A stretch of DNA of 64,000 nt from Setoptus koraiensis (taxonomy: Eukaryota; Arthropoda). Position 1 is the stretch's first letter. Each line of letters starts with the position of its first letter. Under the pieces are notes generated by a model. That model was not told where the DNA came from. It was given only the letters and a program-made list of their open reading frames with translations, and searched no databases. Below are positions 1-10,963 of the stretch, piece after piece. The translations under genes and the position numbers were made by a program. The stretch spans positions 5,456,001-5,520,000 of the forward strand of contig CM106586.1 of assembly GCA_048013815.1 (NCBI GenBank). Reading direction: 5' to 3'.

Positions 1-1
1 A

Positions 2-139
2 CTCGTGGACCAATACGTAAAAGGCGAGTTGCTGGTGGATGAATTCATCACTCACCGCCGTGAGTCACTCAACGATATCAACGAGGTGTTCAAGCTCTCA
101 GAGTCTGGACAATGTTTGCGTTGTATAATCAAAATGTAA
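2..139 (+). CDS. Class III alcohol dehydrogenase, C-terminal fragment (cut by window edge)
   Basis: The reading frame from base 2 to the TAA at 137-139 gives 45 codons. They match the C-terminal end of zinc-dependent medium-chain alcohol dehydrogenases. The peptide contains VDEFITHR, then an INEVFKL helix, and ends CLRCIIKM. This parallels the 'VDEFxTH...INxAFxLmhxGxSIRxVvK' tail of class III enzymes (ADH5, S-(hydroxymethyl)glutathione dehydrogenase, formaldehyde detoxification). The catalytic zinc and NAD-binding parts lie outside the window, so class III rather than another class is inferred from the tail alone. It is convergent with the BAHD1-like gene, with 264 bp between the two stop codons. 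Confidence 0.8.
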   Translation, partial: LVDQYVKGELLVDEFITHRRESLNDINEVFKLSESGQCLRCIIKM

Positions 140-403
140 AATTAATATAGCAAAAGCTATGAATCAATACATATAAGTAAATCAAATCAATCTTCAACTA
201 GAGAGTGAATCAAGTCACTTTGACTTATGTCTGGTTATAGTTTAATGTTTAACTAATCAGTCATTCTTAAGTGAATTTTATCCATATCGGTTATTCCTTG
301 AAATGTGTCGGTCCCATCAATCCTAGTACTACATAATACATAGTACTTAGCAAAGCATAAACAATCTACACGCGTGTTGAGGGCTTGTCTCAAAGTGTCT
401 CCT

Positions 404-3400
404 CTAATGGTTTCCATACTTAGAATTTATCAAAGGATTCTTGATAATCTTCTTCTGCGTGCTATCGTATATCTGTCTACAACAAAAAACAAGTTCTGGG
501 TTTACATCAGCTTTAGGTATTCTATCTTTTCGTGGATTTGTTAAAGGAGGAGCAACAAAGTAATCCATGGGCGAATTTGTCACGCCGACTTGCTCCATAC
601 GTGATCTTTTCCTATAGCGGCAATATTCGTTAAATGTTAAAACATAACACTTATCTTCGATGCACGCCACACTGTTAATGTCACGATGCCGTGAGGCAAA
701 GAGCTCGTCGGGTAAATGGTGGGGCTTCCTTCCCTCTTCCGTGTGTTCAGGTCTATAATACCAAAGTAGACTCATCATTATGCCTGCTAATAAAGAAAAT
801 AAGCATTGGTAATTGTTTAGTATTGAGCTGATTCACACCAAGTTTACAGTTTCAAGAACTTTAAATACTTACCGTCGTTAGGATCTTTCCAAAAATTGGT
901 AATCTTGGCGATAAACGGTAAGTCAGTTTTGCGAGCACCACTTCTCAGAAGAACACTATCCTTCGTCTTTATTATATCACCTTCTATATGCTTGATGGCC
1001 GGATAACAAAGTAGCTTCTGGATAGTAGATTCATTCTGAACGAATAGCATCAAAGATAAGATTAAAGAACTGATCGAAAACTATCCTTCAAGTATGTAGT
1101 AAAAAAAAATAAGTTGTAGAATTGACTTACGGTTAGATTGACAAATTTCTCTTCAGGTGTGCCTTGCAATGTCCATAATCCCTCCAAAGAGCGCTTCTTG
1201 AGAATTTTCTTCTGTGCCTTGCGAGTAGTCGGATCAGAACTCTCGGAAGGACTAGAAATATTGCTTGTGCCTGTTATCGCTTGCTGATTTTGGGATATAG
1301 GACTTCCAACAGAGGGGCTACTGTGAGACTTCGCAGACGAAGATGAGTCTTTGGATTGAGATTTGAGATGATTGACTGAAGATGAGGGTGAAGATGAAGA
1401 CGCGATCTGTGATGTCGCAACCATACTTGGAGTAACTGAACTAGAGTTTGTCGCCTCCGTTCTATCATTGAATGAAGCAACAGCCAAAAGACTAGTTTTT
1501 TCGGTGGCTCCAGAGCTAGGCGGAGCTGGTTTCCTAGCGGAGCTATTAGGCTCTCTATTAGCTCTCGGAGATGGAGTAGCGGCCGGCTTATTCGCACGAC
1601 GCTGTTCATGCTGAGATGTATCCTGAGATTTGCTAGATTTTTTGGTTACAGTAACTCCTTGCGATCTGTTTGAACGCTTCTTAGAAGATGATCCAGAATG
1701 AACACTGCCCGCTGCATGCGTTACTGGTACATCACTAATCAATGAAGATCCGTTGCCAACAGACCTTGTGGGGCTGGAGACGTTTACAGATGGTATCATC
1801 AAATTATGTGAGTTACAATAGGAATCCTGGACTTTATTTTGAGGATCAGTGCCCACAGAGAAGCCGACATCATTAGGACGAGGGTATAGAATAAGGTACG
1901 GTTGTTCGCTGATTCCTATCAAAGGAGGAACACCCAAGGTTTGCATAAATGAGTCTTGATAAGCTTGACTCTGGTTCATTGATGATGGAGGGTTAGGTCT
2001 TGATATCTGATAAGTTAAATTCTTACTAGAATTCCTAGGTATATGTGATGACCCCGCACCGTGCTGGTTCCCTGAGCTATCATAACTATAATATGGACTG
2101 TTGCTTCGCTGTCTTTCTAATGTATTTTGATAATGTGATTGACTCTGATTATTCATTGATGACCTCAGGTTACTTGGATCTGCAACAATTACTGAAGAAT
2201 CATTTGTGCTGTACGATTGATTATATAAGTTAGCAAATTGGTCGAATGATCGATTTGTGTCGCAGAACAGTTCACCAGCAACAGGTGAGGTTTTGATATG
2301 GAGGTTGTTTCTGTTACTCATGTGTTCAGGGGAGGGTTGAGGGTGAGCTTGATATGTCTCAGTCCAACCAGCCCTCTTATGTTCTTTGTTTGCTTGAATT
2401 AATGGTTGACTATATTGATTTGGTACTCTCTGGCTCTGAGCTGAAGAATTCTGATAAAAACCATAGAAGAAAGGGGAGGATGAAGACGGACTAAGCACGG
2501 AACTTGAGGGTGATTGCAAGGGTGTGACACTGGGAATGATGAATGCGTTTTGGTGCAATTGTGAACTTGAAGAGTTGGCTACATCAATCATTGGTATACT
2601 ATTACTATTTAAGGGCCCATCTACATAGGTTCTCTGTAGACTATGCATCTGTGGCTGCAAATGTTGGAGAGACCTGCTTAAAGAGGATGTAATGTTTGTT
2701 CCCATGGAAGTTGATGACTCCTGGGTACATGGATTCTGAATTTGTGTTGAACTACTATTATAAGCAGGACCTCGACCAGTATAAACACGACTAGAACTTG
2801 CTGGCATATTGGGAGCGATTTGCAGGGCATTCTGAATATGTTTGGGCGCTGTCTGAATCACCTGATCTTTAGCACGTCGGTGACAAACCTGACCCTCTCT
2901 ATTTTGCCCTCCAGAAGAAGTTCCTGATGCCTGATTGGTGAAAACTGCAGATGTATCATGTCCAGATGCGATTAAGGTAGATAACGGTTGACTTACAGTT
3001 GTCTGCAGTTCGACATGATAACTCTGACTTGTAGTTGCCTTGGTTCGATGGATTTTGATATGATGTTTCTCTTTTGAATGAATTGCTTTTTGCACTTGAA
3101 TGGTGGATGAATTTGAAGGGCTCGCACCTTTAGATCGAACGTCCTCGGTGGTATTTATTAGCACTTGTGTTACTTTGGGGACATGCACCGACGCATCGAT
3201 TGAGTCACAAATCCTCGATATCGGATCTATAATGAGGTCTGAATGAGTAGAATCTCGTTCGTCCAAAGTAATGTTCTTTGTGTCGCTTATGGAACGATTG
3301 TGCACTGAATCGAGAGTTCTATTTGCAACTTTTTTTTCTTGATTTTTTTCTAAATTTCGAATTTTAACTGATGGATCGATATCCTTTCTCGAGTATGTTC

Positions 3401-4658
3401 TGACTTCAACCATCTTCGAAGTTCCCTCGCTTGCAATGTGGTTCGGACTGCTTGTGGAGGTGTTGGACGTACATGAAATCTTCTCTGATTTTTTAAATGA
3501 ATTTATTAGAACCTTCTTGGGTGGATCAGGAGTTATAGATGTATTGCATGTTTTTACATTTTGTTGTTTCTTTTTTTCTTTCAAGTTCTTCAAGGCTGAC
3601 TCTTGCCTCAACAAAGCAGCTGGAGGACCATTACTAGAAACGATATAATCCGAGGTGCAGGTGGCGTGCATGAAGGCAGATGCATTTAGGTTTGCCTGGC
3701 GTTTGCACTTTTTTGTATCTATAATCTCAATATCATCGTGGGACGAGCGTTTGTTCTTCTGTATGCTAGATGCTGGGGTTACTTCTTTTCCTTTTTGAAG
3801 TCTCAGAGATGACTCAAGTTGATGCACGATAGAATTATTCGCTGACCTGACAGGTAGTGAACGAAGCTTCCTGACGTTTGTCTTAACATCTTCCGCTGAG
3901 TCTTCTTTTTTGCCGGGAGTTCTTGTCAGATCAGGAGTAGAAATACTTGGTTGTTGTTGTTTACAATTAGTATACCCGTCATCGTATAATAGATGAACTT
4001 TTGCTCTGGCATTCAAGCTCGCAACTCTCGAATGCCTACCACCAAGAGTTGATGTGGATGTTTTTGGGGCTGAATTTGGCCTTCGCCTATCTTTTGAGGA
4101 GACATTTTTCATGCATGTAGTTTCATGGTTGCCTTGATTTCTCGAAGATGTCCTCAGGTTTATATCAACATTACTAAGATCGTCTTTATTTACAGATGAA
4201 TTTGCGGAGGAAATAGATGAACGGGTCACACGAATCGATGGAGATTCGTCGGTAGAAGAGTCCGAAGTTGTGGGACCATTGTTGCTTTCTGCATGCTTTC
4301 TAGATGAATGAGATCGGCCGGTGTAGACCTTGTCATCTTGTTTCTGTTTTGTTGATAATGGTTCCGTTTTAATATTATTGGGTGTGATACTCTGAGGTCG
4401 GTTCCTGGGCCTTTGCAACTCGATTGTCTTGACAATAGCGATCGCCTTGGCCCGGCGAAGGGACCTTGAGGCATCTACAACATTCCGTGTTGGCTCTTTT
4501 GTCTGGAATCGTCGTTTTATATTAGATTTGCATATTGTTGTTGCTGGTTTAGTAGAGACCTTGTTAGATGATCCAGATGATTTTCGATCAATGACGCGTG
4601 GGCCTCCGCTCTGCCGTGAAAGAGCCTCTTCGGATGACCTGGCTCTCGTTTTGGCCAT
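404..4658 (-). CDS. BAHD1 / winged eye-like BAH-domain chromatin protein (3 exons)
   Basis: Exons read 4658-1131, 1035-873 and 783-404, giving 1356 aa. The introns are 95 and 89 bp with GTAAGT donors and TTCAG / AGCAG acceptors; phases are 0 and 1. The ATG at 4658 opens MAKTRARSSEEALS. Exon 1 encodes about 1176 residues of Ser/Asn/Gln-rich, probably disordered sequence. The C-terminal BAH domain (about residues 1185-1310) is split over all three exons. It holds the family hallmarks LLRSGARKT, IMMSLLWYYRPEHT, FASRHRDINSVACIEDKCYVLTF and NPELVFCCRQIYD, which match vertebrate BAHD1 and Drosophila winged eye. In vertebrates BAHD1 is a heterochromatin scaffold whose BAH domain reads H3K27me3. The upstream 917 bp is AT-rich and holds no recognisable coding sequence. 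Confidence 0.92.
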
Positions 4659-5575
4659 GGTAAATTTTGGAGGAACAGTCCTCCAAATTAAGACAATATG
4701 TTTGATATAATTTCTCTTTGATTATAGTTCTTGTGATATAACTTATAGGAATATGCAACTACATTTATATATGTATAATATATATTTATTTAACTGCATA
4801 TGTATCTATGTATATATATATATAGATTTATATATATATACCTATATATATATATATATATATAGGTGTGTATGAATGTGTATAGATCTTTATACTCTTA
4901 TTTTTCACATTTGATAGGTTTCTTTAATATTGAGGTGCTACCGATGGAGCAATAGTGATAATAATAATTCAATATAATGATATCAATCTGATGTGTATAC
5001 ATAGAATAGTGCATAATAGTGGTGATAAAAACAATTTAATGCAGAGACTGCAGCTTATACACCATTTAAAATAACAAGGAATAGATGAAATGAAATTAGA
5101 CCAATTCTAGTGCAGTAGTCGCAAGCGCACACAGTTCTTTTATCCTTATTCTCTCTGGATGAAGAGAAACACGAAGGCTACAAAAGGTGGGAGTGAGAAG
5201 GAAAAAAAACATGAGCAGAGTGGGGGAGCAAAAGAGATAGGGAGATTTAGCGGGAGGCAAAAGGGAGAGAAAAAGCGCTTCTACACAACGCTGATCAGCA
5301 GATTTATAGGATGAACAGCAAAAGCGGCAACAACACAAATACACAGTTGATAGAATCGTGCTAACATTGATGCTCACAGCCCTACAAACAGAAAACAGTA
5401 TAAATAAATGTCAATGCCAAAGTCAGAGATAATAAGACAAAAAGAAAATCACTAATGTATAATTAATATTAAAGGCACTCTTAGAATCAAGGTCGTTTCC
5501 ACAAATATATATTATTACTATTTTCATTCATTCGATTCACATTAAGAAAATATGTAGAAATCACTTTTGGTCCCA
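4659..5575. other. Intergenic: 5' flank of BAHD1-like gene and 3' flank of AlaRS
   Basis: This 917 bp stretch lies between two minus-strand genes. It is AT-rich, with a run of TA repeats near 4809-4864 and a purine-rich block around 5190-5280. I looked here specifically for distal AlaRS exons (editing or C-Ala domain) on the minus strand and found none. It presumably carries the BAHD1 promoter and the AlaRS 3'UTR. Confidence 0.6.
4809..4864. repeat. (TA)n-rich microsatellite
   Basis: Imperfect runs of TA are interrupted by short GATT and CC breaks. The run sits about 150-200 bp upstream of the BAHD1-like start codon. Confidence 0.85.
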
Positions 5576-7057
5576 CTACTTTCCTGTTGCTTTCTTACGA
5601 GCAACTTCATATCCTTCCATATCTATTGTGAGTCCCATTTCCTCACCTATCAATCTAGTCAGATCAACAGGGAAACCGTAGGTATCATACAATGTCCAAG
5701 CAACATTGCCAGGGATAACTTTGACATCGCCTTGCAAAGCATTGACAGCCTTCTCGAAGTATCTCTTGCCTCTAGTTAGTGTCTTGAGAAATTGTGTCTC
5801 CTCCTTATTGATCACATCCATAATGTGCTGGGTATCTTTTTTTACCTCGGGGAAAACATCGCCCAATAACTCAACGACCACATCAACTAACGAAGCAAAC
5901 ATACCAGGTTTGGCACCAAGTTTTTCCTGACAATAGCGAACAGCCCTACGCAGGATTCTTCTCAATACATATCCCTGTCCAGTGTTGCTAGGCATGCCAC
6001 CATCTGCTAGGGCAACAGTAAGTGTTCGAATGTGATCGGCGACAACGCGGTAAGCCATGTCGATACCGTCTACATCCTCTGGACCTATTTTGGCCGTATA
6101 TGGTCTACAAGATGTCCTTGTTTCAATAGCTTCAAATATTGGCGTAAAGACATCTGTGTCGTAATTAGAGGCTTTTTCTTGCATAACTGCAACCAATCTT
6201 TCAAATCCTGCACCGGTGTCGACATACTTCTTGGGGAGTGATTCCAGGGTTTGGTCGGGCTTCCTGTTATATTGAATAAATACTAGATTCCATATTTCTA
6301 TTACCTCAGGATCGTCTTGGTTCACTAAGGCCGCGGCGTCCCGCTGTCCAACCTTGTCGAAATGAAGTTCGGTACAGGGTCCACATGGTCCCGTGTCGCC
6401 CATCTCCCAAAAGTTGTCCTTCATACCAAAGGGCAAAACTCTCTCGGGTGGGACACCCAAGTCGAGCCACATTTGTTTACATTCTTCATCAGCTTCTAAT
6501 CCAGCTTTTTCATCACCACCGAAATAAGTGACATAAATACGTTCGGAGGGTAGCTTGTAGACTTGAGTTAGTAGCTCCCAAGCCCATGCACAAGCTTCCT
6601 TTTTGAAGTAGTCCCCAAATGACCAGTTGCCAAGCATTTCAAAGAATGTATGATGATAGGTATCTTTTCCCACATCATCCAGATCGTTATGCTTGCCACC
6701 AGCACGGATACATTTTTGCGAATTTGTGGCACGCTTGTAGGATGCCAATTCACTCTCAGGGTCTACTGTACCTAAGAATATTGGTTTAAACTAAATGTGA
6801 TATTGATGCAAAGCACATACAAAAATCGAGAAAAGTTAGATCGTGTCAGGTAGTTCTTAAATTACACCGGCAAAATGACAAATGGGGATAATTCGGGCGG
6901 TTGGTATTATATCTGTCTAACTTACTTGGTTCATGCCAGCATTGGCAAACAGTAGAGTTGGGTCATCTTTAGGGATGACAGGCGACGATGGGACGTGCTT
7001 ATGGTTTTTTTCGACGAAAAAATCAATGAATTGGCGTCTTATTGAAGTAGAATCCAT
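5576..7057 (-). CDS. Alanyl-tRNA synthetase, cytosolic type, aminoacylation half only (2 exons)
   Basis: Exon 1 is 7057-6926 (44 codons: [10 protein letters not shown]...[10 protein letters not shown]). A 135 bp intron follows, with donor GTAAG and acceptor CACATTTAG. Exon 2 is 6790-5576. The product is 448 aa. It charges tRNA(Ala) with alanine. Class II motifs are visible: motif 1 ([11 protein letters not shown]), motif 2 region ([21 protein letters not shown] then [15 protein letters not shown]), and motif 3 ([18 protein letters not shown]). A tRNA-recognition segment ends in [12 protein letters not shown]. The sequence is close to animal cytosolic AlaRS, not the mitochondrial paralogue, and has no presequence. 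Family proteins are about 950-970 aa. This one ends at residue 448 with TAG, right after the tRNA-recognition domain, so the editing and C-Ala domains are absent. A good donor-like GTAAGA overlaps codons about 8 before the stop, but no downstream exon is visible in the window. Confidence 0.93.
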
Positions 7058-7761
7058 TTCTTGTCTAATTGTCAATAATTAATTTGGATTAGAGATGATT
7101 CGAGTGTGGACTTTTTGTTAATCAATAAATAATATTGGGTGTTTATTGGTCAAGTCGGCCAGATGATTGAGGTTACGGCATTGATTAAATGGTGTGACGA
7201 GTGAATGGAGAGAGAAACGAAAAGAATATCCATATGCAAAGATACCATAGGGCTACCAACCGGGCTGGACCGGTTTTAAGTCACGCCCACTCGGGTATTC
7301 ACACACCTTCTGATAGGCTTGTGAACGTGGAATTATGATTCATGATAATGGACAGAAGCCATGTTTTACAGAGAGAGGAAAAAATGTGTATCATCAATTT
7401 CCGACCGGACACGGGCGGCACCATGCGCTCGGATATGCGATTGCCTCATTCACAAAGGCTTTGCCGATTTGGATGAAAATACCCTCTCCTGAAACACATA
7501 GCCACAAATGTATGGACGTTGTATAGAAATGTGCTCATTTGGGGCAACACAAACTGCACACGCATGCAACAGGAGATTTGCCGATTCCTATCCTCTCTGT
7601 TACACCATGAAAGGCGTAAAACACCGTTGGAATGCCTTAATATAATTGGATAATAAGACATACGATCCCTTGCTTTTGCTTCTGACCATTCTTATCTAAG
7701 TGGCTCGGTTTTTCAACACACAAGAACTCTACATTTTATTTAGCTAGTAATGAATTCGGTA
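7058..7761. other. Intergenic: AlaRS promoter and UGT 3' flank
   Basis: These 704 bp have no supported gene. They contain two inverted half-sites, AACCGG at 7258-7263 and CCGGTT at 7270-7275, about 200 bp upstream of the AlaRS ATG. The 3' end of the UGT transcript is also expected here. Confidence 0.6.
7735..7740 (-). terminator. Poly(A) signal AATAAA for the UGT gene
   Basis: AATAAA reads on the minus strand 22 nt past the UGT stop codon. The spacing is short but fits a compact genome. Confidence 0.6.
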
Positions 7762-9201
7762 TTATCCGATATTCTTGAATCTGTTGATGGTTTCGTCATC
7801 TAGACTGCCCTCTTTGGCCAGCATCTCCACCATATCAGCCCCTTTAGTTGCACCGGGATCAGATTGCATCTCCCTAGCGATGTTCTTCATTCTGTTTCTA
7901 AGCTCTGAATCATTGACAATCTCATCGATGGCCTGTAGGACCTCACGTTCCACGGGTCGAAACGGATCAAATCTTTTCCCGAATCCCTTATCTACTACCC
8001 TTTGGGCGTTGTCTATTTGATCGCCGAATGCTGGCATCACTATCATTGGACAACCAAAATAGAAGCATTCAGTAAGCGAATTGTTTCCTCCGTGTATGAT
8101 GGCCATATCCACTTGTGACAATGCCTCCAATTGAGGTAGAAACATTTTCCCCCACATATTTTCGGCCAATTCATACTGGTCCCCGTGGGAGCCTTTGGCA
8201 ACAATAAAAAAATGTTCGGATTTAGACAGAATGTCTACTAGACCCGTCATAAGGGCCACATCACCGCTTGCTAATGAGCCCATAGAGAAAAATATTAACT
8301 TCTTGCCTGATTTTCTTTTGGCCTCGATGATATTGTTCATGTCGCTTAATGTTACATCGCTTGTCTCGCAGCTACGTAATAATGAAGTGCATCTAATCCA
8401 ACGTTTCGGATAGACAAATCTCTCGTCGTAATCGACACACTTCGGAAACATGTACAAATTGAGATGGGGCGAATCGTGAGCCGTTGCAAAGGCGTCGCTC
8501 AATGGGGGGCATCCCATATTTTGCAGCCAAGCGTCCCAATCGGCACGCGATTGTTGTATTTTATCAGCAATGATACTCTTATGATTATTCCATTCTTGCT
8601 TGTGCTCTAGCCATATTTCTGGCTTATCATCAGTCGATTGTTTGTTTGGTATGGAGAAACCTGAAAATGCTGGTGGACTATCTTCATGGTTGTTCAATAA
8701 TGCTAGAGGATTTGCTGAGTAAACACGTACCCATGGCCTCTTGTTTGTAACTATGCAGGGTGGAATGAAGTAATTGTCAATAACAATGACGTGAGGATCA
8801 ATATTCTCGATGATTTCATTGTACTTATCATCGTAATGCTTGATTTCGTTAATCATGACTGAGTCAAACAAGTCGTTTGTACTTAGAAAAGCCTGGAGAG
8901 GAGGCATGCGAAAGTATTTGCGACATTTTTCCATTATTACTGGCCATTTTGATGCACCCGTATACACTTGATCATTATTTTCCCGGTCAATCCAAGCCTC
9001 CGTATCCTCGATAATAAACACCTCGTGACCTTGTTGTTGCACTGTTGGCATCAACATTGGACCCAGTACCACGAATGTAGTTTCGAAGCCACGTTGCTTC
9101 AATATATCGGCTATTCCCAACAAGGAATTTAAGTGACCTGGAGAATTCAGTGATGTAAAGAGCGCTCTAGGCTTCCTCTCTTTTTCAATTTTCGCCTCCA
9201 T
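7762..9201 (-). CDS. Cytosolic bacterial-type UDP-glycosyltransferase (GT1), single exon
   Basis: The protein is 479 aa in one exon; ATG at 9201 opens MEAKIEKERK. It has a GT-B fold. The N-terminal acceptor domain has the glycosyltransferase start LFTSLNSPGHLNSLLG, with the likely catalytic His at residue 23. The C-terminal nucleotide-sugar domain carries a PSPG-like block, FLPQLEALSQVDMAIIHGGN then FYFGCPMIVMPAFGDQIDNA, with His370, Asp394 and Gln395 at the usual donor-contact spots. There is no signal peptide and no C-terminal membrane anchor, unlike animal ER UGTs. That is the architecture of the spider-mite UGT family, which is reported to have come from bacteria. The likely role is conjugating small lipophilic compounds such as plant toxins or pesticides; the substrate cannot be told. 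Its neighbour AlaRS has a spliceosomal intron, so contamination is unlikely. Confidence 0.9.
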   Translation of the reverse strand: MEAKIEKERKPRALFTSLNSPGHLNSLLGIADILKQRGFETTFVVLGPMLMPTVQQQGHEVFIIEDTEAWIDRENNDQVYTGASKWPVIMEKCRKYFRMPPLQAFLSTNDLFDSVMINEIKHYDDKYNEIIENIDPHVIVIDNYFIPPCIVTNKRPWVRVYSANPLALLNNHEDSPPAFSGFSIPNKQSTDDKPEIWLEHKQEWNNHKSIIADKIQQSRADWDAWLQNMGCPPLSDAFATAHDSPHLNLYMFPKCVDYDERFVYPKRWIRCTSLLRSCETSDVTLSDMNNIIEAKRKSGKKLIFFSMGSLASGDVALMTGLVDILSKSEHFFIVAKGSHGDQYELAENMWGKMFLPQLEALSQVDMAIIHGGNNSLTECFYFGCPMIVMPAFGDQIDNAQRVVDKGFGKRFDPFRPVEREVLQAIDEIVNDSELRNRMKNIAREMQSDPGATKGADMVEMLAKEGSLDDETINRFKNIG

Positions 9202-9808
9202 GTTTGATGAGGTGTTTGGTAGTATACGGTAGAAGACGAACTAATCAATTCTTTGATTAGGTTTGAATTTGTTACTCTAAGCAGATACCTCAGACATTGT
9301 TAGGCACTTGTTTTGGTGCAATGATGGTGCTTTTTTTAAGTCTACCCTGTTGATTTGCACGTAGATTGCATCTTCAAAGTATTGATTGTGGCAAGATAAT
9401 CGTTGTTACTTGTGATGAATTAGACAAATGCTCGATAACAATTGCATGCTGCACATGTTGCTCACTTTCGACAATCATCGAGCTAATCTTAAGTTAACAA
9501 TCAGAAAAGAAAATCTTACAACCATAGAATGAAGCAACTTGTCGATGGTGGGTGTTGGCCTTGACATTCTTCATTCGTCATCATGATATGTGGAAGTGTT
9601 AGAGATATGCAACCACCTCCACAGTGATTAGCAAAAGTTGTCTTTATCTCAATGATTACAATGAATCAGTAGCTCTACTAACGATAGTTTCTGCCTATAA
9701 ACCTTCAATATCGTTCGGCCAAATTTCTTTATTTACTTTCGTTGTCTTACTTGACCAGTATGATCGCTTTTTCATTTGATTAATCAAATAAAGAGGACCA
9801 ATCCACAT
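9202..9808. other. Intergenic: UGT promoter and 3' flank of secreted-protein gene
   Basis: These 607 bp have no supported gene, RNA or repeat. A minus-strand AATAAA at 9728-9733 lies about 76 nt past the next gene's stop codon and is its likely poly(A) signal. Confidence 0.55.
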
Positions 9809-10963
9809 CTAGAATTGTTTGAATTTAACAGTGACTTGGTGTTTTTCCTCATGATCTATCACTTGCAACTCATTCTTCCTTAAGAAATCACATATTTCCT
9901 CGATATAATACAATGATTCTAGATAAAAACCGCGTTCTATAGTTTCTAGAATTGTCTGCTCCGAGAGACTTATGAATTTCGACAGGATAGTGTCTGATAG
10001 ATTCTTCTTATAAATGGCAAATACAGCAAGATCGTAAATTGTCTCTACAGGTATACATAATGAAAGAACATAGGCTTTATAAGAAGATTGTAGGTCATCT
10101 GAAGTTAGATTGCCCTCGGACTTCATTTTGTTGTAGATATTGGAGGCAAGAATGCTTTTCCCCGATTCTGTGACAGTGTCAATTGATTTCAGTTCTGCCT
10201 TGGCCCAACCTGATTTTCCGTTTGTCAAAGCGCGTATAAAATTTTGAGTAAACCTATCTGGAACTACAATACCTAATGCATTGCTAGCGATTTTTTCCAT
10301 CATACCACCATGGTTATCCTGGATCTGAAGTAAATCTTCCTCTACTCTATCGTCCATATCAAACAGGCATTCCTTCACTCTCGATTCAACCAGATCATTG
10401 ACAACATCAAAATATGTCTCAGTTTTTATTTTTCTTGCATCGGCAATAAAATGCAACCTAGAGTTGCACTTGAGGACATCAAATAATAACTGAAGATTTT
10501 TTGAGAGGCATATCTCCCTAATATCCCTGGTCTCATGTTCTGCCACCAGTAGGTTATCCAAGATAGGCAAGCACTCATCGTTAACCATCTTCGAAGTATT
10601 CATATACATGTCAAATAATCTTGTGTCTATTACAGAGTTCACTTTCTTTTGCGCACTAATACTCCAAGTTCTATTGCTGCCCGTTTGGCGAGACTTCTTT
10701 ATACAAAAGTCCACAACTACCAGCTCTCGCATATGCAGGCGTATCCTATAATTGTTTTGTTTGAACTTTTCCACCATATCTACGCATTCTGTGTAGCTTG
10801 GCATAGGTATCCTATTGGACGAGTCGGAAAAAGACTGTTTTTCGCTAACAAATAGCTGCAGTAAAGGGCGATTCGTCCAATCGCCTGCATCACAATGGAC
10901 ATCCACACAGCATAACACCAACAGAGTGCACATAAACGGCCATTTAAGACAAGGTTTCGGCAT
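9809..10963 (-). CDS. Unrecognised secreted protein, Cys-containing, 384 aa
   Basis: This is a single open exon with the ATG at 10963. I do not recognise the family. The N-terminus (MPKPCLKWPFMCTLLVLCC then VDVHCDA) looks like a signal peptide of about 24-26 residues, with a hydrophobic core and a small residue at the cut. The mature part is charged, mostly helical in character, and has eight cysteines spaced through it (e.g. TECVDM, VDFCIKK, NDECLPI, REICLSK, LKCNSR, VKECLF, LSLCIP, EEICDF). That even number suits four disulphides. N-glycosylation sequons include NRT, NTS, NLT and NLS. No second membrane segment or ER-retention tail is seen. The signal peptide, sequons and AATAAA downstream support a real gene; function is unknown. 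Confidence 0.75.
   Translation of the reverse strand: MPKPCLKWPFMCTLLVLCCVDVHCDAGDWTNRPLLQLFVSEKQSFSDSSNRIPMPSYTECVDMVEKFKQNNYRIRLHMRELVVVDFCIKKSRQTGSNRTWSISAQKKVNSVIDTRLFDMYMNTSKMVNDECLPILDNLLVAEHETRDIREICLSKNLQLLFDVLKCNSRLHFIADARKIKTETYFDVVNDLVESRVKECLFDMDDRVEEDLLQIQDNHGGMMEKIASNALGIVVPDRFTQNFIRALTNGKSGWAKAELKSIDTVTESGKSILASNIYNKMKSEGNLTSDDLQSSYKAYVLSLCIPVETIYDLAVFAIYKKNLSDTILSKFISLSEQTILETIERGFYLESLYYIEEICDFLRKNELQVIDHEEKHQVTVKFKQF

Noticed and set aside
5096-5377. Minus-strand ORF below AlaRS, with an acceptor-like TTTGTAG near 5385, as a possible distal AlaRS exon
   Set aside because: The peptide (LCCCRFCCSSYK...) has no AlaRS similarity, and joining from the donor-like site hits a stop at once.
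7762-9201. UGT as bacterial contamination of the assembly
   Set aside because: It lies in continuous sequence between genes with spliceosomal introns and animal features, has its own AATAAA, and fits a known mite family.
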